From Thermanaerothrix sp. (GTDB lineage Bacteria > Synergistota > Synergistia > Synergistales > Synergistaceae): a stretch of 36,697 nt of DNA. The stretch's first letter is position 1, and each line of letters opens with the position of its first letter. Positions 1 through 7,628 of this stretch are shown here, piece after piece. The notes below the pieces were generated by a model. It was not told where the DNA came from. It ran no database searches and saw only the letters and a program-made list of their open reading frames with translations. The position numbers and the translations under genes are program-made. The stretch is from the NCBI GenBank assembly GCA_026417795.1, contig JAOACP010000021.1:1-36697 (forward strand), given 5' to 3'.

Positions 1-19
1 AGATGTGTATAAGAGACAG
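1..19. other. Tn5/Nextera mosaic-end adapter remnant (artifact)
   Basis: Bases 1-19 read AGATGTGTATAAGAGACAG, exactly the 19-bp mosaic end used in transposase-based (Nextera) library preparation. It is almost certainly untrimmed adapter at a contig end. The first five codons of the apparent open reading frame (GTG at base 5 onward) are therefore not biological; genomic sequence begins at about base 20. Confidence 0.95.
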
Positions 20-748
20 TCCCCCAGGGACGCGGTGCGCATGGTGGCGTCGGGCAACGGTGATGTGGCGGTGGTGCCGGTGGAGAACTCCGTGGAGGGG
101 GCGGTCCACTCCACCCTGGACGGGCTCATGGAGTTCAGGGGGATCGTTTGGATAACCCGGGAGGTGCGGGCCAGGGTGGAACACTGCCTGGCCTACCAGG
201 GGGAGGATTTAAGCCGGATAAGGCGGGTGTACTCACACCCCCAGGCCATGAGGCAGTGCGACCTGTGGCTCTCCCAAAACCTGCCCCAGGCGGAGCTGGT
301 TGAGTCGGCTTCCACCAGCGAAGGGGCTCACAGGGCCCTTGAGGAGGGGGAGGCGGCGGTGTGCGGCATCCGGTGCGCCCGGGAGATGGGCTTCAAAGGG
401 ATAATACCTGGCATACAGGACTGCCCCCTCAACACCACCAGGTTCGTGGTGGTATCCCGAAGAGAACCGCGGGAGGAGCTTAAGTGCGGCGACAGGACCA
501 CCGTCCTGTTCAACCTGCCCCACCGGCCCGGCTCCCTCTGGGAAGCCCTGGGGGCCCTTAAGGAACGGGGCGTCAACCTCATGATGATCCAGTCCCGCCC
601 CTTGCCACAGAACCCCTTTGAGTACGCCTTCTTCGCGGACGTTGAAGGCGGCATGGGGGACCCAAAGGTGGAGGCGGCGGTGGACGAGATGGCCCTAAGG
701 ACCGCGGGGCTTACGGTGCTGGGCTCCTACGGCCGCCTGGAGATCTAG
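20..748 (+). CDS. pheA: Prephenate dehydratase, 5'-truncated
   Basis: Converts prephenate to phenylpyruvate in phenylalanine biosynthesis, in the cytoplasm. About 242 residues remain; the family is usually about 270-280, so roughly the first 30-40 residues are off the window. The catalytic domain shows PVENSVEGAVHSTLD and the hallmark NTTRFVVV (Thr-Arg-Phe) motif. A C-terminal ACT domain follows (TTVLFNLPHRPGSLWEAL, then GVNLMMIQSRP, where most relatives have ESRP) and should bind Phe for feedback inhibition. The true start is missing because the sequence begins with library adapter. The chorismate-mutase domain of bifunctional P-proteins cannot be excluded, because it would lie upstream. The next gene starts 55 bp downstream, with no terminator seen. 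Confidence 0.93.
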   Translation, partial: SPRDAVRMVASGNGDVAVVPVENSVEGAVHSTLDGLMEFRGIVWITREVRARVEHCLAYQGEDLSRIRRVYSHPQAMRQCDLWLSQNLPQAELVESASTSEGAHRALEEGEAAVCGIRCAREMGFKGIIPGIQDCPLNTTRFVVVSRREPREELKCGDRTTVLFNLPHRPGSLWEALGALKERGVNLMMIQSRPLPQNPFEYAFFADVEGGMGDPKVEAAVDEMALRTAGLTVLGSYGRLEI

Positions 749-803
749 GGGGCCTTGGCTTATAATTTAACAAATAACAAAACTCCTGGAGGGGGATCAT
801 CAG

Positions 804-971
804 TTGAAGGACCCAAGACACTGCGTGCTGCTCCTTGGAAAGTGCGACAACCGCTCCCGCTGCGGATGGAACTGCATGCTGCTGGCCAACGAGGACGCAC
901 CAGCCTTATCGGAGGGCAAGGGCGAGCGCCAAGGGAAACCGGGAGATTCGAAGGGGGTCAAAGGGAAATGA
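804..971 (+). CDS. Small Cys-rich protein (55 aa), unknown function
   Basis: A 55-residue reading frame starts at a TTG eight bases after a strong Shine-Dalgarno (GGAGGGGG, 788-795). It ends with TGA at 969-971, sharing ATGA with the start of the downstream cupin, so the two are probably translationally coupled. The N-terminal half has four cysteines in 18 residues (C7, C14, C20, C24) around LLLGKCDNRSRCGWNC, with spacing Cx6Cx5Cx3C. The C-terminal half is Gly/Lys/Glu-rich and probably disordered. There is no signal peptide or membrane segment. The cysteines could bind a metal (Zn or Fe-S) or form disulfides; this is inference. I do not recognise the family. The good SD and exact stop/start overlap are the main evidence that it is real. 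Confidence 0.6.
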   Translation: MKDPRHCVLLLGKCDNRSRCGWNCMLLANEDAPALSEGKGERQGKPGDSKGVKGK

Positions 972-1318
972 TAAAGAGATTCCACGACATGACGCCGGTG
1001 AGGCGGGAGAACCTCCAAGGGGGCCAGGGAGGGGCGTGGAACCGGTACGCCATAGCCCCCCACGAGGAACTTCCGGGGAGCCACTTCCGCATGGTGGGCA
1101 CCATAAGGCTCGACCCCGGGGCGGAGGTGGGGGAGCACGAACACCTGACCAACGAGGAGCTCTACGTCATCCTTGAAGGGGAGGGCGTATACGTGGAGGA
1201 CGGGACGGAGTACAAGGTGGGGCCCGGGGACGTGCTGATGCTCCAGCGGACCCACTCCCACGCCATAAGGAACACCGGCAAGGGAGCTCTCACCTTCCTG
1301 GCGGTCATAGTGGACTGA
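968..1318 (+). CDS. Single-domain cupin protein
   Basis: 116 residues forming one cupin_2 beta-barrel. Motif 1 is visible as HEHLTNEELYVILEGEG (His, His, then Glu as likely metal ligands), and motif 2 as PGDVLMLQRTHSHAIRN with the last metal-ligand His. Such stand-alone cupins bind a divalent metal and act as small dioxygenases, isomerases or ligand sensors; the substrate cannot be read from the sequence. I chose ATG 968 rather than an upstream in-frame start because it overlaps the stop of the 55-aa Cys-rich gene (ATGA) and because the conserved fold begins just after it. The gene's last 14 bp overlap the convergent end of the minus-strand regulator. Confidence 0.85.
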   Translation: MIKRFHDMTPVRRENLQGGQGGAWNRYAIAPHEELPGSHFRMVGTIRLDPGAEVGEHEHLTNEELYVILEGEGVYVEDGTEYKVGPGDVLMLQRTHSHAIRNTGKGALTFLAVIVD

Positions 1319-3014
1319 CCCTTAGGGCAAGCCTCTTGACCCTTTCCAGCGCCGGGCCGCAGGACCTAAGGAAGCACCGGGCCCGGCGGATCTCCTCCTC
1401 CGAGGGGAAGCCCCTGCCGCAGGGCCGATCCGCGATCCCCGCCTCCTCAACCGCCATCCTGGCTCGAACCCCCATGGAGGAGCAGTAGCCCTCCACCAGG
1501 GCATCCCCCACAAGGCCTCCGTAGAAAGCCCCCATCTCCCAGGCGGTCACGTCCAGGTGGTTTGAAAGGCACCGTCCAAGCCAGAAGGCCAAGGACCCTT
1601 GGGCACGGCGCCGCCTCTCGCACTCCGGCATTATCCCAAGGGCCTTGCGCCGAAGGGTCTCATCCCTTGGGGCAAGCCACAGGTCGCCCCCCAGGGGGTC
1701 CCTGCAGGACACCACCAACTCACCATGCCCCCCGCCTTGCCCATCTTGGGCCCATATCTCCTCCCACACCGCCCCCAGGGGGGAAAGGCACACCCCCCAA
1801 AGGGAGTCCAGCCTCCAGTCAGTTTGAGATCCCTGGTTGGCGTTTATGATCTCGAAGCCGTCACAGCAGCTAAGCCACAGCGGATCGGCGGCGGCCACCA
1901 GGATGCGTAGACCCCTTCCCTTAGACGCCTTGGCCAACAGGGTCGACAAAAAATCACAGCACTCCCCTTCGGGCCGGTCCCTTAGGTTCACAAGAACCCC
2001 GCCGGCGGCCCGTCTGGCCAGTGCCTCCGAAACGGCTTCCGCCGTTTCCGCCCCCTTAAGGGCGTCTATCCGGTGCGTTAGTTCACCCCGCCAAAGCACC
2101 TCCAGGGCGGACAGCAGCGGGTTCGGCGAAGGGGAGGGCAGGTGGATGAGATCTACCGAGCCACCCTCTTGAGACAGGATCCTGACGGCGAGATCAAAGG
2201 CATTAGGTCCTGCCACGCACGTCACCGCCGCTTCCTCGGTTCCGCCCCGCTGTACCTTAGGGCTTCCCGCCAAGACCGCCGCTGGCATGGGGGGCACTAT
2301 GGCGTGGAAGTCGTTGAAGGCCCGACGGGAGGCGGAGATGCGGTTGAAGAGCTCCACCGTCTCCGGCGAGGGCATTATCCCATAGTCCCTGGCAAGCCGG
2401 TCCTTCAAGGTGTTGAACACCTCCACCGGCCCGGCGGACCAGCCGGACCGGTGGTACAGCTCCATGAGAGATCTGGCCGCCGCCTCGTCCAAGGGGTCCA
2501 TGGAGAAGGCCCGCTCAAACCACCTGGTGGCCCCCGCCTGGTCCCCCCTGCGAAGCAGCTCCGCCGCAAGCTCCTTCGCAAGGGCAGTGAACCGGCGGCG
2601 GTGCTCAAGGCGCCGTTCCGCAAGCCAGCTTCTAAACTCCTCCTCCTCCAGGTCGAAGCCCTCCAGGAACTCCCGCCCCAACCCGTCCCGGTCATCGTCG
2701 GATATTTCAAGGAAGCGGTCCATCATGTGAAGGTCCACGGCGCCCTCCGGAACCTCCAACGCCACAAGATCCCGCTGAAGGGACAGCATCCCGGGCGGCA
2801 GGAGGCGGCGCAGCACGTACACGGCGTTTCGCAGGTTCTTCCTTGCCAACGGCAGGTCCTTATCGCCCCAGAGCAGCCTGCACAGCCGGTCCCTGGATAC
2901 GAAGGACTGGTCGAAGAGGACGTAGGCCATGGCCTCCAGCTTCCTGAAGGGGAAACGCACCCGCTCCCCGTTCAGCTCCACCGAGGCCGGACCCGCAAGG
3001 GTTACCTTGAGCAT
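1305..3014 (-). CDS. SARP/BTAD-type transcriptional regulator with degenerate C-terminal half
   Basis: 569 residues from ATG 3014, with SD GGAGG ten bases upstream; a TTG at 3032 lies just before the SD. Residues 1 to about 95 form an OmpR-like winged helix (FPFRKLEAMAYVLFD, then DRLCRLLWGD and ARKNLRNAVYVLRR). Residues about 95-235 form a bacterial transcriptional activation domain, a TPR-like helical bundle (RWFERAFSMDPLDEAAARSL). The remaining 330 residues occupy the place of the STAND/AAA ATPase of larger relatives but show no Walker A P-loop. It follows tupC by 82 bp on the same strand, so it may be the last gene of the tungstate operon; its target is unknown. Its 3' end overlaps the convergent cupin gene by 14 bp. 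Confidence 0.75.
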   Translation of the reverse strand: MLKVTLAGPASVELNGERVRFPFRKLEAMAYVLFDQSFVSRDRLCRLLWGDKDLPLARKNLRNAVYVLRRLLPPGMLSLQRDLVALEVPEGAVDLHMMDRFLEISDDDRDGLGREFLEGFDLEEEEFRSWLAERRLEHRRRFTALAKELAAELLRRGDQAGATRWFERAFSMDPLDEAAARSLMELYHRSGWSAGPVEVFNTLKDRLARDYGIMPSPETVELFNRISASRRAFNDFHAIVPPMPAAVLAGSPKVQRGGTEEAAVTCVAGPNAFDLAVRILSQEGGSVDLIHLPSPSPNPLLSALEVLWRGELTHRIDALKGAETAEAVSEALARRAAGGVLVNLRDRPEGECCDFLSTLLAKASKGRGLRILVAAADPLWLSCCDGFEIINANQGSQTDWRLDSLWGVCLSPLGAVWEEIWAQDGQGGGHGELVVSCRDPLGGDLWLAPRDETLRRKALGIMPECERRRRAQGSLAFWLGRCLSNHLDVTAWEMGAFYGGLVGDALVEGYCSSMGVRARMAVEEAGIADRPCGRGFPSEEEIRRARCFLRSCGPALERVKRLALRVSPL

Positions 3015-3096
3015 CGCAAACCGCACCTCCAAACCGGGGAACTGGGAAACTCAAAAAATCCCCCGATGTCCTCGGCCTTTAAGCCCCACAGGTCAA

Positions 3097-3771
3097 CTAT
3101 GTTACAACCCTTTGGTCCCTTGAGCCATAGGCGCCGATTAGCCTTCCATCCCTCATCACCAGGAAGCCCTCGCAAAATCCGGACAGCCAGGCGGGCTGAT
3201 GGCTGCTCACCAGCACCGAGGTCCCCCACCGGTCCCGGGCCTGGATGACCGCCCCCCTCACCACCTGGGCGGCCTCCTGGTCCACGTTGGACACCGGCTC
3301 GTCCAAAAGCAGCACCCTAGGCCTTAAGGCCAGCCTCACCGCCAGGGCCACCCTTTGGGCCTCGCCTCCGGACAGGCGGTACCAGGGCCGGTCCAGGTAG
3401 GCCTCTCCAAGCCCCACCATGTACAGGGCCTCCCGAGCCCGCTCCTCCCGGTCCGGTTCCCTCCATATGGGGCCCATCAGGTTGGCCCTCACGGAGCGTT
3501 TGAGAAGGCATGGCCGCTGAAGCAGCATTGTAATCCCCATGCCTCGAAGCAACGCCTCCCGCCCCTCCGAGGGCTCGCCGAAGAAGAGTATGCGTCCTGA
3601 CTGGGGCTTCATGAGCAACGCCAGGAGCTTCATCAAGGTGCTCTTGCCGCTGCCGTTGGGGCCGATGAGCCCCATCACCGCCCCCCGGGGTAGGGACAGT
3701 TCGTCCACCTCCAGGCGGTGCTGCCGGTCGTAGGAGAAGGAAAGGCCCTGGGCTTTGAGGGCGTCCGTCAT
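3097..3771 (-). CDS. tupC: Tungstate ABC transporter ATP-binding protein
   Basis: 224-residue ABC ATPase powering tungstate import with TupB, on the cytoplasmic face. It has Walker A GPNGSGKST (residues 37-45), a Q-loop near residue 85 (MLLQRPCLL), signature LSGGEAQ (133-139), Walker B VLLLDEP (153-159), and the H-loop His in SSHQPAWL. The start at 3771 is chosen because its ATG overlaps the tupB stop (ATGA) and has GGAGGG seven bases upstream; an upstream ATG at 3786 would lie inside tupB. Third gene of the tupABC operon. The family alone could also suggest a molybdate or phosphate transporter, but the adjacent TupA and TupB set the assignment. Confidence 0.9.
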   Translation of the reverse strand: MTDALKAQGLSFSYDRQHRLEVDELSLPRGAVMGLIGPNGSGKSTLMKLLALLMKPQSGRILFFGEPSEGREALLRGMGITMLLQRPCLLKRSVRANLMGPIWREPDREERAREALYMVGLGEAYLDRPWYRLSGGEAQRVALAVRLALRPRVLLLDEPVSNVDQEAAQVVRGAVIQARDRWGTSVLVSSHQPAWLSGFCEGFLVMRDGRLIGAYGSRDQRVVT

Positions 3772-4463
3772 CCCTTGGCCCTCCATCTCATCAGGGACAC
3801 GCAGGCGCTCACAAGGGAGGATATGATCAAAAGCACCAACCCTAACGCCACCGCCATGCCGAAGTCCCCCCGGGAGGCCTCGAAGGCTATGGCGGTGGTG
3901 AGCGTCCTGGTGTGCCAGCGGATGTTTCCCCCTATCATCATGGAGACCCCCACCTCGGAGACCACCCTTCCGTAGGCGGCGAGCAGCGCCATCATGAGGG
4001 CATGCCTCATCTCAAGGACCAGGGCCCAAAGGAGCCGCAGCCCCCTGAAGCCCAACGTCCTTAGGGTCATCACCACCAAAGGGTCCACGGACTCCACCGC
4101 CGAGGCCACCAGGGACACCAGCACCGGAAGGCCCAAAACCGCCTGCCCTATGGCCATCCCCCACAGGGTGAAAAGCAGCTCAAACCTCCCGAAGGGCCCC
4201 TGGTTCGATATGAAGCCATACACCACAAGGCCCACCACCACGGTGGGCACCGACAACAGGCTGTCGAAGAGAAGCCTCAAGGCCCTTCTTCCGGGGAAGC
4301 GCAGGGCCCCAAGGGCGATGCCCACCGGGAGCCCCACCGCGGAAGCCATGCACATGGCAAGAAAGCTGGACTTCACCGTAACGGCAGCCACGTTCAGCAG
4401 TTCCTCGTCCATGGAGAGGATTATCCTCACGGCCTCCAACATCCCCTCCCTAAGGAAGTCCAT
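3768..4463 (-). CDS. tupB: Tungstate ABC transporter permease
   Basis: 231-residue inner-membrane permease of the MetI/BPD type with five to six hydrophobic spans (for example LLFDSLLSVPTVVVGLVVYG and FGMAVALGLVLLIISSLVSA). The EAA-type cytoplasmic loop contacting the ATPase is probably around TLRTLGFRGLRLLWALVLEM. The AAYGRVVSEVGVSMMIGGN segment is typical of the TupB/molybdate permease family. The ATG at 4463 has AGGAG about nine bases upstream. It lies 18 bp after tupA and overlaps tupC by 4 bp (ATGA), consistent with one transcript. Confidence 0.9.
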   Translation of the reverse strand: MDFLREGMLEAVRIILSMDEELLNVAAVTVKSSFLAMCMASAVGLPVGIALGALRFPGRRALRLLFDSLLSVPTVVVGLVVYGFISNQGPFGRFELLFTLWGMAIGQAVLGLPVLVSLVASAVESVDPLVVMTLRTLGFRGLRLLWALVLEMRHALMMALLAAYGRVVSEVGVSMMIGGNIRWHTRTLTTAIAFEASRGDFGMAVALGLVLLIISSLVSACVSLMRWRAKG

Positions 4464-4481
4464 GCCACCGCTTCTCCTAGC

Positions 4482-5324
4482 TCACCACTTATCCCCGTTG
4501 GGGAAGAAAAGCTGCTGCCCTGAGACCTTATAGCTGCCTATGAGCTCCTGCCCCCTCTTGGAGAGGACCCACTGGATGAACCGCACCGCCAGGTGGTGGC
4601 GCACCGAGGGGTGCTTCTTGGGGTTCACCTCTATGAGGCTGTACTGGTTCCTGAGCCTCTCGTCCCCCTGGTAGAGAACCTTGAGGGCCTCGGGGTTCTG
4701 GGAGTTGAACTTCGTGAAGGTGGCCCGGTCGGTAAGGGTGTAGCCTCCCTTTTCCTTGGCCATCAGCAGGGTCTCCATCATGCCCTGGCCGGACTCCACG
4801 TACCAGGGGGAGGACTTGCCCACCAGGACCCCCGCCCCCTGCCATAGTCTAAGCTCCGCCATGTGGGTGCCCGAACGATCCCCGCGGCTTACGAACACCG
4901 ACCCCTTGGAGGCTATCCTCCCCACCGCGTCCAGTATGGATGTAGCGGATCGGATCCCCGCTGGGTCCGCCGCTGGGCCCACCAGCACGAAGTCGTTGTA
5001 CATGGTCCGCCGCCGGTTGACCCCGAAGCCCTGGGCCACGAAATCCTCCTCCATCTTGGGGTCGTGAACCCACACCACGTCCACGTCCCCCCGGCGGCCG
5101 TACTCCAGGGCCTTGCCGGTGCCCACCGCAACCCACTGAAGCTCTATGCCGGTGTCCTTTCTAAGCTCCGCCGACAGGTAGTCCAAAAGGCCCGTGGCCT
5201 CGGTGCTGGTGGTGGTGGCCATCCGGAGCACCCGTTCCTCACCGGCGGCGGGAAGACACAGGGCGATGCAAAGCAAAAACCCCGCCAAGGACCTTAAAAC
5301 ACGCCTGAAACCCACAGAGACCAT
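4482..5324 (-). CDS. tupA: Tungstate-binding periplasmic protein
   Basis: 280 residues. An N-terminal signal peptide (basic RRVLRS, hydrophobic LAGFLLCIALCLPAAG) would export it to the periplasm. The mature start carries RMATTTSTEATGLL, the TTTST oxyanion-binding motif of TupA. Other typical segments are VDVVWVHDPKMEEDF, YNDFVLVGP and SRGDRSGTHMAELRLW. These proteins bind tungstate very tightly for W-dependent oxidoreductases. ATG 5324 is preferred over longer upstream starts because it sits directly before the signal peptide with a purine-rich SD (GGGGG) upstream. The gene follows an intrinsic terminator and a Moco/Tuco-like riboswitch, so expression probably responds to molybdenum or tungsten cofactor. 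Confidence 0.92.
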   Translation of the reverse strand: MVSVGFRRVLRSLAGFLLCIALCLPAAGEERVLRMATTTSTEATGLLDYLSAELRKDTGIELQWVAVGTGKALEYGRRGDVDVVWVHDPKMEEDFVAQGFGVNRRRTMYNDFVLVGPAADPAGIRSATSILDAVGRIASKGSVFVSRGDRSGTHMAELRLWQGAGVLVGKSSPWYVESGQGMMETLLMAKEKGGYTLTDRATFTKFNSQNPEALKVLYQGDERLRNQYSLIEVNPKKHPSVRHHLAVRFIQWVLSKRGQELIGSYKVSGQQLFFPNGDKW

Positions 5325-5403
5325 CTTCCAATACCCCCTTTTGACATAACGAAGACACACCGGGAGGGGCCTTGGGAAATCGACGGGAACTGTCATGAAG
5401 GCC

Positions 5404-5440
5404 AAAAAAACGCCGGTCCCCAATCTCTCCAGGAACCGGC
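5404..5440 (-). terminator. Intrinsic terminator/attenuator upstream of tupA
   Basis: Read on the minus strand: a 9-bp stem GCCGGTTCC / GGGACCGGC (5440-5432 with 5420-5412, one G-U pair) around an 11-base loop, followed by G and seven T. It lies between the riboswitch-like leader and tupA in the same orientation, so it is best read as the regulated expression platform and not a simple gene end. Confidence 0.88.
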
Positions 5441-5461
5441 CCCGTGATCCGCCAAGGTATA

Positions 5462-5567
5462 TCGGATTCCCTCCTTTCCAAACGCGGGAGGCCCAGGGGT
5501 TTCCCCCCGGACCCTTCGGTCCCTCCCCATAGGAATTACCCCTTAGGGAAGAGGACTCGGAGGCCGT
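5462..5567 (-). ncRNA. Moco/Tuco-like riboswitch in the tupA leader
   Basis: On the minus strand the leader begins about 7 bases after a good -10 box. It shows conserved-looking strings that I associate with the molybdenum/tungsten cofactor (Moco/Tuco) RNA: CGGCCTCCGAG at the 5' side, GGGCCTCCCGCG, and GGAAAGGAGG at the 3' side. CCTCC (5563-5559) pairs with GGAGG and CGG pairs with CCG to form P1. Internal hairpins include GGACC/GGTCC closed by a GAAG-like loop, GGGG/CCCC around GGAAA, and a CTCTTCCC/GGGGAGG arm. A terminator follows before tupA. The family assignment is from memory of the consensus and needs a covariance search. The structured leader itself is strongly supported. Confidence 0.6.
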
Positions 5568-5572
5568 TATTC

Positions 5573-5600
5573 AATATACCACATGCCAAAGCCCAGTCAA
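5573..5600 (-). promoter_or_regulatory. Promoter of the tupABC operon
   Basis: Minus-strand -35 TTGACT (5600-5595), 16-bp spacer, -10 TATATT (5578-5573). Transcription should begin near 5566, exactly at the 5' edge of the riboswitch-like structure. It sits in the gap after the GntR gene stop (5613), so tup transcription can be independent of it. Confidence 0.75.
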
Positions 5601-5612
5601 AGCGCCCGAAGT

Positions 5613-6311
5613 TCAGCGGCGCTGTGGCAAGGCGCTCCTGCCGTGCCGCCGCATGCAGGTCTGCAGGTCGTTGGAGGTGTACTCCAGGTGGCGGCGCAAG
5701 GCCTCCACCGCCCCCTCCTGGTCCCCCTCCGCTATGAGTTGAAGGAGCCTGCGGTGCTGGCGCTCCGATTCCTCCCTCATGCTGGCGAGGTGCATCCTTA
5801 TGTTCCTGTCGGTGTTCTGCCGGAAGCGGGCCAGGACGGACATTATGAGGGGCCTCTCGGCGGGTTCGTAGAGCAGGTTGTGGAACCGTTCGTTAAGATC
5901 CCTCCAGGCGATGCAGTCCTCAACCCTTTCCATCCTGTCTAGGACCCCCTCCGCCTCCTCCAGGACGCTGCGGGTTATCCTTGGGAACGCCAAATTCAGA
6001 AGGTGGGTCTCCAGCTGGCACACCATCTCGTAGAGCTCCCTCGCCTCCTCCACCGAAAGGGAGGTAACGTAGGCCCCCTTGTGCCCCCGGAAGGCCACCA
6101 GCCCTTCGCTCTCCAATATGCGAAGGGCTTCCCTTAAGGGTATGGGGCTTACCCCCATCATGAGGGCCAGCTGGGCCTGGTGAAGCTGGTGCCCCTCTGG
6201 GAGCATGCCCCGGTAAATGGCCTCCCTCAGGACCGACGCTATGAGGTACGGGGCCGCCAGGTCCCCCTCCCTTCGCTCCGCCAGCTCCTTGAGCTCTTTA
6301 AGATCGGTCAA
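5613..6311 (-). CDS. GntR-family (FCD) transcriptional regulator
   Basis: 232 residues. The N-terminal winged HTH (about residues 20-85) shows [18 protein letters not shown] and the recognition region [20 protein letters not shown]. The C-terminal FCD all-helical ligand domain (about 95-215) shows [28 protein letters not shown] and H-rich [10 protein letters not shown], consistent with metal and carboxylate effector binding. I chose TTG 6311 because it has SD GGGAGG eight bases upstream; the longer frame to 6350 has no SD. A TATAAT (6377-6372, minus) is a possible -10. It diverges from kbl-tdh, which suggests it controls threonine/glycine catabolism, but the effector is unknown. Confidence 0.85.
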   Translation of the reverse strand: MTDLKELKELAERREGDLAAPYLIASVLREAIYRGMLPEGHQLHQAQLALMMGVSPIPLREALRILESEGLVAFRGHKGAYVTSLSVEEARELYEMVCQLETHLLNLAFPRITRSVLEEAEGVLDRMERVEDCIAWRDLNERFHNLLYEPAERPLIMSVLARFRQNTDRNIRMHLASMREESERQHRRLLQLIAEGDQEGAVEALRRHLEYTSNDLQTCMRRHGRSALPQRR

Positions 6312-6382
6312 CTCGATTCCCTCCCGGAAACTATATTCCAACGGCCACAACTTATCACGCTCAGGAACATGATTATATCCCT

Positions 6383-6411
6383 TTGACGGCGGTTGCTGGT
6401 TTAATCATACT
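6383..6411 (+). promoter_or_regulatory. Promoter of kbl-tdh with flanking inverted repeat
   Basis: -35 TTGACG (6383-6388), 17-bp spacer, -10 CATACT (6406-6411). A 7-bp inverted repeat, ATGATTA (6369-6375) and TAATCAT (6402-6408), brackets the promoter with its second arm overlapping the -10. It is a reasonable operator candidate for the divergent GntR regulator. Confidence 0.6.
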
Positions 6412-6445
6412 CGAAAGGAATAGATCCCAAGGGGAGGGATGTCAA

Positions 6446-7627
6446 GTGGGACCGCTGGATTTCATAACCCAAGAGCTTAAGGAGATGAAGGACGCGGGGC
6501 TTTACGGCACCATAAGGACGTTGGAGAGCCCCCAGGGGCCCTGGGTGACCATCGAGGGGCGTAAGGTTTTGAACCTCTGCTCCAACAACTACCTGGGGCT
6601 TTGCAACCACCCGAGGCTCGTCCAGAAGGTGAAGGAGTACGTGGACGCCTACGGGGTGGGTCCCGGGGCGGTGAGGACCATCGCGGGAACCATGAGCATC
6701 CACCTGGAGTTCGAGCGCCGCATGGCGGCCTTCAAGGGCGCCGAGGACGCCATGCTGCTGCAGTCCGGGTTCTGCGCCAACCTGGCGGTGATACCCACCC
6801 TGGTGCCCTCGGAGGAGGACATAATATACAGCGACGAGCTCAACCACGCCTCCATCATAGATGCCTGCCGGCTGTCCAAGGCCAAGGTGTACCGCTACGC
6901 CCACTCGGACGTGAAGGACCTGGAGCGGGTGCTGGAGGAGACTAAGGGGCGGGGAAGGCGGAAGCTTCTTGTGACCGACGGGGTCTTCTCCATGGACGGC
7001 GACATAGCGCCGCTTCCCGCCATCCGGGAGCTCTGCGACCGCTACGGGGTGATCCTGGTGGTGGACGACGCCCACGGGGAGGGCGTGTTGGGCCGGTCCG
7101 GCCGGGGCATAGTGGACCACTTCCACCTTCACGGCCTGGTGGACGTGGAGGTGGGGACCCTCTCCAAGGCCTTCGGGGTCATGGGAGGCGTCATAGCGGG
7201 CAAGAAGGAGCTCATAGAGTACCTCCGCCAGAAGGCCCGCCCCAACCTCTTCAGCAGCGCCCTCACGGTGCCCGACGTGGCGGCCAACATGGCGGCTCTT
7301 GAGATCCTGGAGGAGAGCGGGGAGCTGGTGGAGAGGCTTTGGAGCAACGGGAACTTCCTCAAGAAGCACCTGAAGGAGGCGGGCTTCGACACGGGCAACA
7401 GCGAGACCCCCATAACGCCGGTGATGCTGGGGGAGGCCCACACCGCCAAGGAGTTCAGCCGCAGGCTCTTCGAGAAGGGTGTCTTCGCCACCGCCATCGT
7501 GTACCCCACGGTCCCCAAGGGGAAGGCCCGGATAAGGGCCATGGTGTCCGCCGCCCATTCGGAGGAGGATCTCATGTTCGCCGTGGACCGGTTCGTAGAG
7601 ACCGCCCGGGAGATGGGGGTGCTCTAG
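6446..7627 (+). CDS. kbl: Glycine C-acetyltransferase (2-amino-3-ketobutyrate CoA ligase)
   Basis: 393-residue PLP enzyme of the alpha-oxoamine synthase family. It cleaves 2-amino-3-oxobutyrate with CoA to glycine and acetyl-CoA, the second step of threonine dehydrogenase-type degradation. Visible: [12 protein letters not shown] near residue 48, [10 protein letters not shown] (81-90), [12 protein letters not shown] (129-140), VVDDAHGEG (205-213, Asp contacting the PLP ring nitrogen), and the Schiff-base Lys in [12 protein letters not shown] (K241). GTG 6446 is chosen for its SD (GGGAGGGAT), which gives the usual family length; the longer frame from 6383 would start inside the promoter. tdh follows after 1 bp. 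AONS and serine palmitoyltransferase are relatives, but the tdh neighbour supports Kbl. Confidence 0.92.
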   Translation: MGPLDFITQELKEMKDAGLYGTIRTLESPQGPWVTIEGRKVLNLCSNNYLGLCNHPRLVQKVKEYVDAYGVGPGAVRTIAGTMSIHLEFERRMAAFKGAEDAMLLQSGFCANLAVIPTLVPSEEDIIYSDELNHASIIDACRLSKAKVYRYAHSDVKDLERVLEETKGRGRRKLLVTDGVFSMDGDIAPLPAIRELCDRYGVILVVDDAHGEGVLGRSGRGIVDHFHLHGLVDVEVGTLSKAFGVMGGVIAGKKELIEYLRQKARPNLFSSALTVPDVAANMAALEILEESGELVERLWSNGNFLKKHLKEAGFDTGNSETPITPVMLGEAHTAKEFSRRLFEKGVFATAIVYPTVPKGKARIRAMVSAAHSEEDLMFAVDRFVETAREMGVL

Positions 7628-7628
7628 G

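Noticed and set aside
5-19. GTG start and first five codons of the apparent full pheA frame
   Set aside because: They are encoded by library adapter; pheA is simply truncated.
2142-3248. Long plus-strand frame opposite the BTAD regulator (368 codons)
   Set aside because: Low-complexity Pro/His/Gly/Arg composition, no domain, no SD; an antisense shadow common in high-GC DNA.
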